Assembly (NCBI GenBank): GCA_000226015.1 | Contig: JH153187.1 | Location: forward strand, 113,977-177,976 | Source: Mnemiopsis leidyi | Taxonomy: Eukaryota; Ctenophora; Tentaculata; Lobata; Bolinopsidae | Direction of reading: 5' to 3' | DNA: 64,000 nt | Shown here: positions 61,255-64,000 of the stretch, piece by piece | How the letters are laid out: the number at the start of each line of letters is the position of its first letter | Numbering within the stretch: position 1 is the stretch's first letter | Notes under the pieces: model-generated | The model's database searches: none | What the model was told of the DNA's origin: nothing | What the model saw: only the letters and a program-made list of their open reading frames with translations | Made by a program: the position numbers and the translations under genes

Positions 61255-62464
61255 ATGTTGGACGGGCCTTCAGAACGAAGCCTTTGGCTGACTCGTCGAA
61301 CAGGATACATGGAGTCTCTAATGTTTGACAAAATGGAACACAGATCTAACTGCAGCATTGTACTCAATACCTGGATCAGTGCAGACCACATAGACCCTGA
61401 GAAGATGGAGCAGGCGTACAGAGCCATGATGTACAACCAGCCAAACTTTAGGACGAATGTCCGGCAGGACAGTGAGGGGGTGATATATTTCACACCGGCT
61501 ACCGACTTTAGTGATGTGTTCCAGTTTGTAGATCAGAGTGGGGAGGAGGAGGAGGGAAGAGGGTACGCTGGGTGTTGGGCTTTCGCGGAGAAATTAGCTG
61601 ACGTACCCTTNNNNNNNNNNNNNNNNNNNNNNNNNNNNNNNNNNNNNNNNNNNNNNNNNNNAGATTATGTTTCCTTTGAACCATGAGGAGATAGCGGTAT
61701 CTAGATCACACATTCCTCACACTAACCATACCCTCCACGCGGTAGGGACGAAGGAGGGCTTCTCCAAACTGCAAGAAACGTGCTCAGAACGATTAGAAGG
61801 CATGACTATCGGGGCTTACTGTTTTGCAGGTCTGGCTATGGCGAAGGCAGCTGTGTATATGAGGAAGAACGGTTACAAGACTGTGCCGGAGGGAGGAATC
61901 CCGGCTGTCTACCAGGACGTTCTGGTTAACCTGCGGAACCGGATAGAACCTCAGCCAGGCGAGTGCTTCATGAACTGTATCGCTATGGTAGACATCAAAA
62001 CAACGGTCACAGAGAATATGACTCTGTTTGACTTGGTTAAAAACGTCGGAGACCAGCTGCGAGCCGCCTACAAGGACAACGAAGCTCCACTGTTTTTCCA
62101 CTGTAAGGCTGAGGTTGAGACGGGCGAACACTCGGCATATCTCAACTCACTGCCGGAAGGAACAAGGTCAGAGTTCATGCCAAGTAACCAAATGAATTTT
62201 AACTATCCGACCCAATATTCCTGGGGCGAGATCAAATCGGCCCACACCATTGGTTCGTTCTGGTGTCCGATTATATCCAATCAGATCCTTCTATTTCAAT
62301 GTGTCGGCGGGAAAATGTGCTACAGTGTGGTTTGTTGCGATGGGGAGGAGAACATGGCGGCAGCTAAGGAGGTGTTCGATCTGTTTGTCTATGTCATTGA
62401 GAACTCTGATTTAATCAGCAGTGCAACAGGTGTAGTCGACCTTCTAGATTTCAATATCGATTGA
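61255..62464 (+). CDS. Intronless condensation/acetyltransferase-fold protein
   Basis: A single uninterrupted frame apart from N run 61611-61661; ATG at 61255, stop at 62462-62464, about 400 residues. The layout is that of the CoA-dependent acyltransferase (CAT-like/condensation) superfamily. An N-terminal half has DPEKMEQAYRAMMYNQPNFR. A middle helix follows, ERLEGMTIGAYCFAGLAMAK, as in alcohol acetyltransferases and PapA-type proteins. Next come YQDVLVNLRNRIEPQPGECF (family: VDLR), MNFNYPTQYSWGEIK (channel-loop region) and a closing helix. The catalytic HxxxD should fall in the gap, so activity cannot be judged. The frame differs across the gap. The absence of introns, where neighbours have many, suggests a retrocopy or horizontal transfer. 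Substrate unknown. Confidence 0.65.
61611..61661. other. Assembly gap (51 N)
   Basis: An N run within the acyltransferase-like gene, where the HxxxD motif would be expected. The frame is not preserved across it. Confidence 0.98.
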
Positions 62465-63090
62465 ATATGTTATGGAAAATATTGTTTTAATTAAGTTTCG
62501 TAATAAGATTGTTAGTAATTAGTTGCAGTAGGTAATCTTTTCTTTTCATTTCGTGAATAGAACCTAGACAGAGACCGGACATATTGGTAGCGAGTGCAGC
62601 GACCAGATCAATGCCATATTGTTCTTTCATTCCGTAGCTAACTTAACAAACCTACTAATGACAACGACGCAATTCCAATTTAATATGCCCAATTCTCCAG
62701 TTGGGTTAATTTAGAAGGTTTGACATGTACTAACAAAATTAAAACAGAGCTACAGTCAACAATTTGACAGGAAGACAGTTTAGGAAGGAACTTGGGCATA
62801 CTGGACGCAATTTAATTTGTCTAAATTATTGTAGAATTATCCACAGTTTTTAGAGTGTGGAGGAAGTGGAACGTAGTACCTTAGTCCTAATTACAGCTGT
62901 CAGACGATGGTACATACTACTGTATTTAGACCAAATAACTAAATTATTCGATTGTTAAACCAATTCTAATCCAAAACTGATTTTTTAATTGATCTACGGT
63001 CGAACGTCTCTATTTCTCTTTTCAATGCCTATCCATCTTTCCTATATTTTTCCCAACTCAGTAACTCTTTTCTAACTCAGTGACTCTTAC
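62465..63090. other. Spacer between acyltransferase-like gene and coiled-coil exons
   Basis: AT-rich, with no exon recognised on either strand. If the coiled-coil exons continue leftward, this is intron. Confidence 0.4.
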
Positions 63091-63803
63091 CTTTGCTTGA
63101 GCGATTGTCCCATCAGAAGCGTCCTCCATGAAAGAATTCAGCGTCTCGGCTTGACAAACGTCATTGTTTTCAGCACTGCAAACGTCCCCTGGTGGTGGGA
63201 CGCCCATTCCAGTGTCGGCGTTTTCGGCTGCCTCTTTCTTTGCATCTTCCGCTTCTTTCTTCTTCCTTTCTTCTTCCTCGGCTAGTTTCTTGGCTTCCTC
63301 TTCTTCGCGTTTTACCTTTTCTTCTTCCTTTCGTCTCATTTCTTCTCTCCACTGTTTCCTTTTCTCCTCCTCCTGGAATAAAAACTCTGCATTTACAGAT
63401 AAAAATGAGAAAATAAAGGTTGCATGCCTTAACTGTAGTGCAACCCAGCGTCGTCTGAAATGCTGATATTCAACCAAATAAAAGGTTTATTACTAATGAA
63501 CTGAACAAATTCAACAAAAACTGAACAGAAAGTGTCATAAAAAGTCATTGAGTCGTAAATTTCACAATAAAGTCTTCTAATAAGTAATAACTAACGATTT
63601 CACATGGTTACCTGTTTCAATTTTATCTCGAGCTCCAGCTGTTTCTTCTGCATCTCCAGCTGCTTGATCTTCTCTAGTTCTAGCGCTCTTTGTCGTTCTT
63701 CTTCCCTTTTCTTCTCCTCCGCCACTCTTCTCGCTTCTTCCTCTTGTCTTCTTCTCTCTGCCTCTTGCTGTTCTTTGTCACGGCGGTCTTGTTCAAGCTG
63801 TTT
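63091..63803 (-). CDS. Coiled-coil protein, two internal exons (partial)
   Basis: Exons 63612-63803 and 63091-63372, both phase 0 at each end with good AG and GT signals, 64 and 94 residues. They encode a continuous charged helix (RRDKEQQEAERRRQEEEARR; ALELEKIKQLEMQKKQLELE; WREEMRRKEEEKVKREEEEA). A non-helical stretch follows, with GMGVPPPGDVC and ETLNSFMEDASDG, and ends at QAK. Low-complexity coiled coil cannot be assigned to a family. The gene starts beyond the right edge. Its last visible exon is phase-compatible with the first CWC27 exon at 60636, so a joint transcript cannot be excluded, though I see no positive reason for it. Confidence 0.7.
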
Positions 63804-64000
63804 CTGAAGCAATAACTTAATTGGAAATGTCAGTATTCGTTAGCTATGTTGAAATTGAAAGCTTAAAATTGCCTAGGAATTTTAACTGATCGCTTATTTG
63901 AATTCAAGTGTAACACATGTTTCAAAATAGAGCTTATTACTACTTGAAAATTGGTTGCACGAAACCAGAAAAAGGACTTAACCCCCCAAAATCAATTCCA

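Noticed and set aside
63164-63466. Plus-strand Ser/Phe/Leu-rich frames opposite the coiled coil
   Set aside because: Shadow of Glu/Lys/Arg-rich codons on the minus strand; splice signals are on the minus strand.

Overview
The window is animal (metazoan) nuclear DNA. It is AT-rich and intron-rich, with many short exons, GT-AG introns, dispersed and tandem repeats, and three assembly gaps (N runs at 25456-25530, 41556-41569 and 61611-61661). The genes are animal families: a FERM-domain tyrosine phosphatase, a cyclic-nucleotide-gated channel, and an SRCR/GCC receptor. I cannot name the species from sequence alone. A non-bilaterian or other early-branching invertebrate is a guess. I built the gene models by hand from splice signals, reading phase and recalled family sequences, and have not checked them against transcripts.

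Layout. 1-3407: no gene recognised; an inverted repeat and dispersed repeats. 3408-23635 (+): a Pez-type (PTPN14/PTPN21-like) FERM plus tyrosine-phosphatase gene of about 20 exons with two alternative last exons. 25102-26540 (-): a two-exon membrane receptor with SRCR and GCC2/GCC3-type cysteine repeats. 27025-48009 (-): a CNG channel subunit in 17 phase-consistent exons (1139 codons plus stop). Its 10.5-kb first intron holds a 2.7-kb direct duplication, a tRNA-derived SINE and a candidate alternative first exon. 51202-54950 (+): a sulfotransferase-like gene lacking key PAPS-binding residues. 55810-56745 (-): PTPMT1. 58216-60636 (-): the C-terminal part of CWC27. 61255-62464 (+): an intronless condensation/acetyltransferase-fold gene, interrupted by a gap. 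63091-63803 (-): two coiled-coil exons of an unidentified gene running off the right edge.

Main observation. Five tandem-repeat arrays sit exactly on intron/exon junctions: four on acceptors and one on a donor, in three genes and on both strands. Each unit carries the end of an intron plus the first bases of the exon (or the exon end plus donor). The result is ladders of 3-9 identical candidate splice sites at fixed spacing (34, 35, 40, 44 and 63 bp). In the four acceptor ladders, use of an upstream rung meets a stop codon within a unit or two. This looks like a recurrent, recent process in this genome and is the signal most worth pursuing.

The genes form no operon or single pathway. Two phosphatases (Pez-like, PTPMT1), a cyclic-nucleotide channel, a splicing factor and a receptor are simply neighbours.
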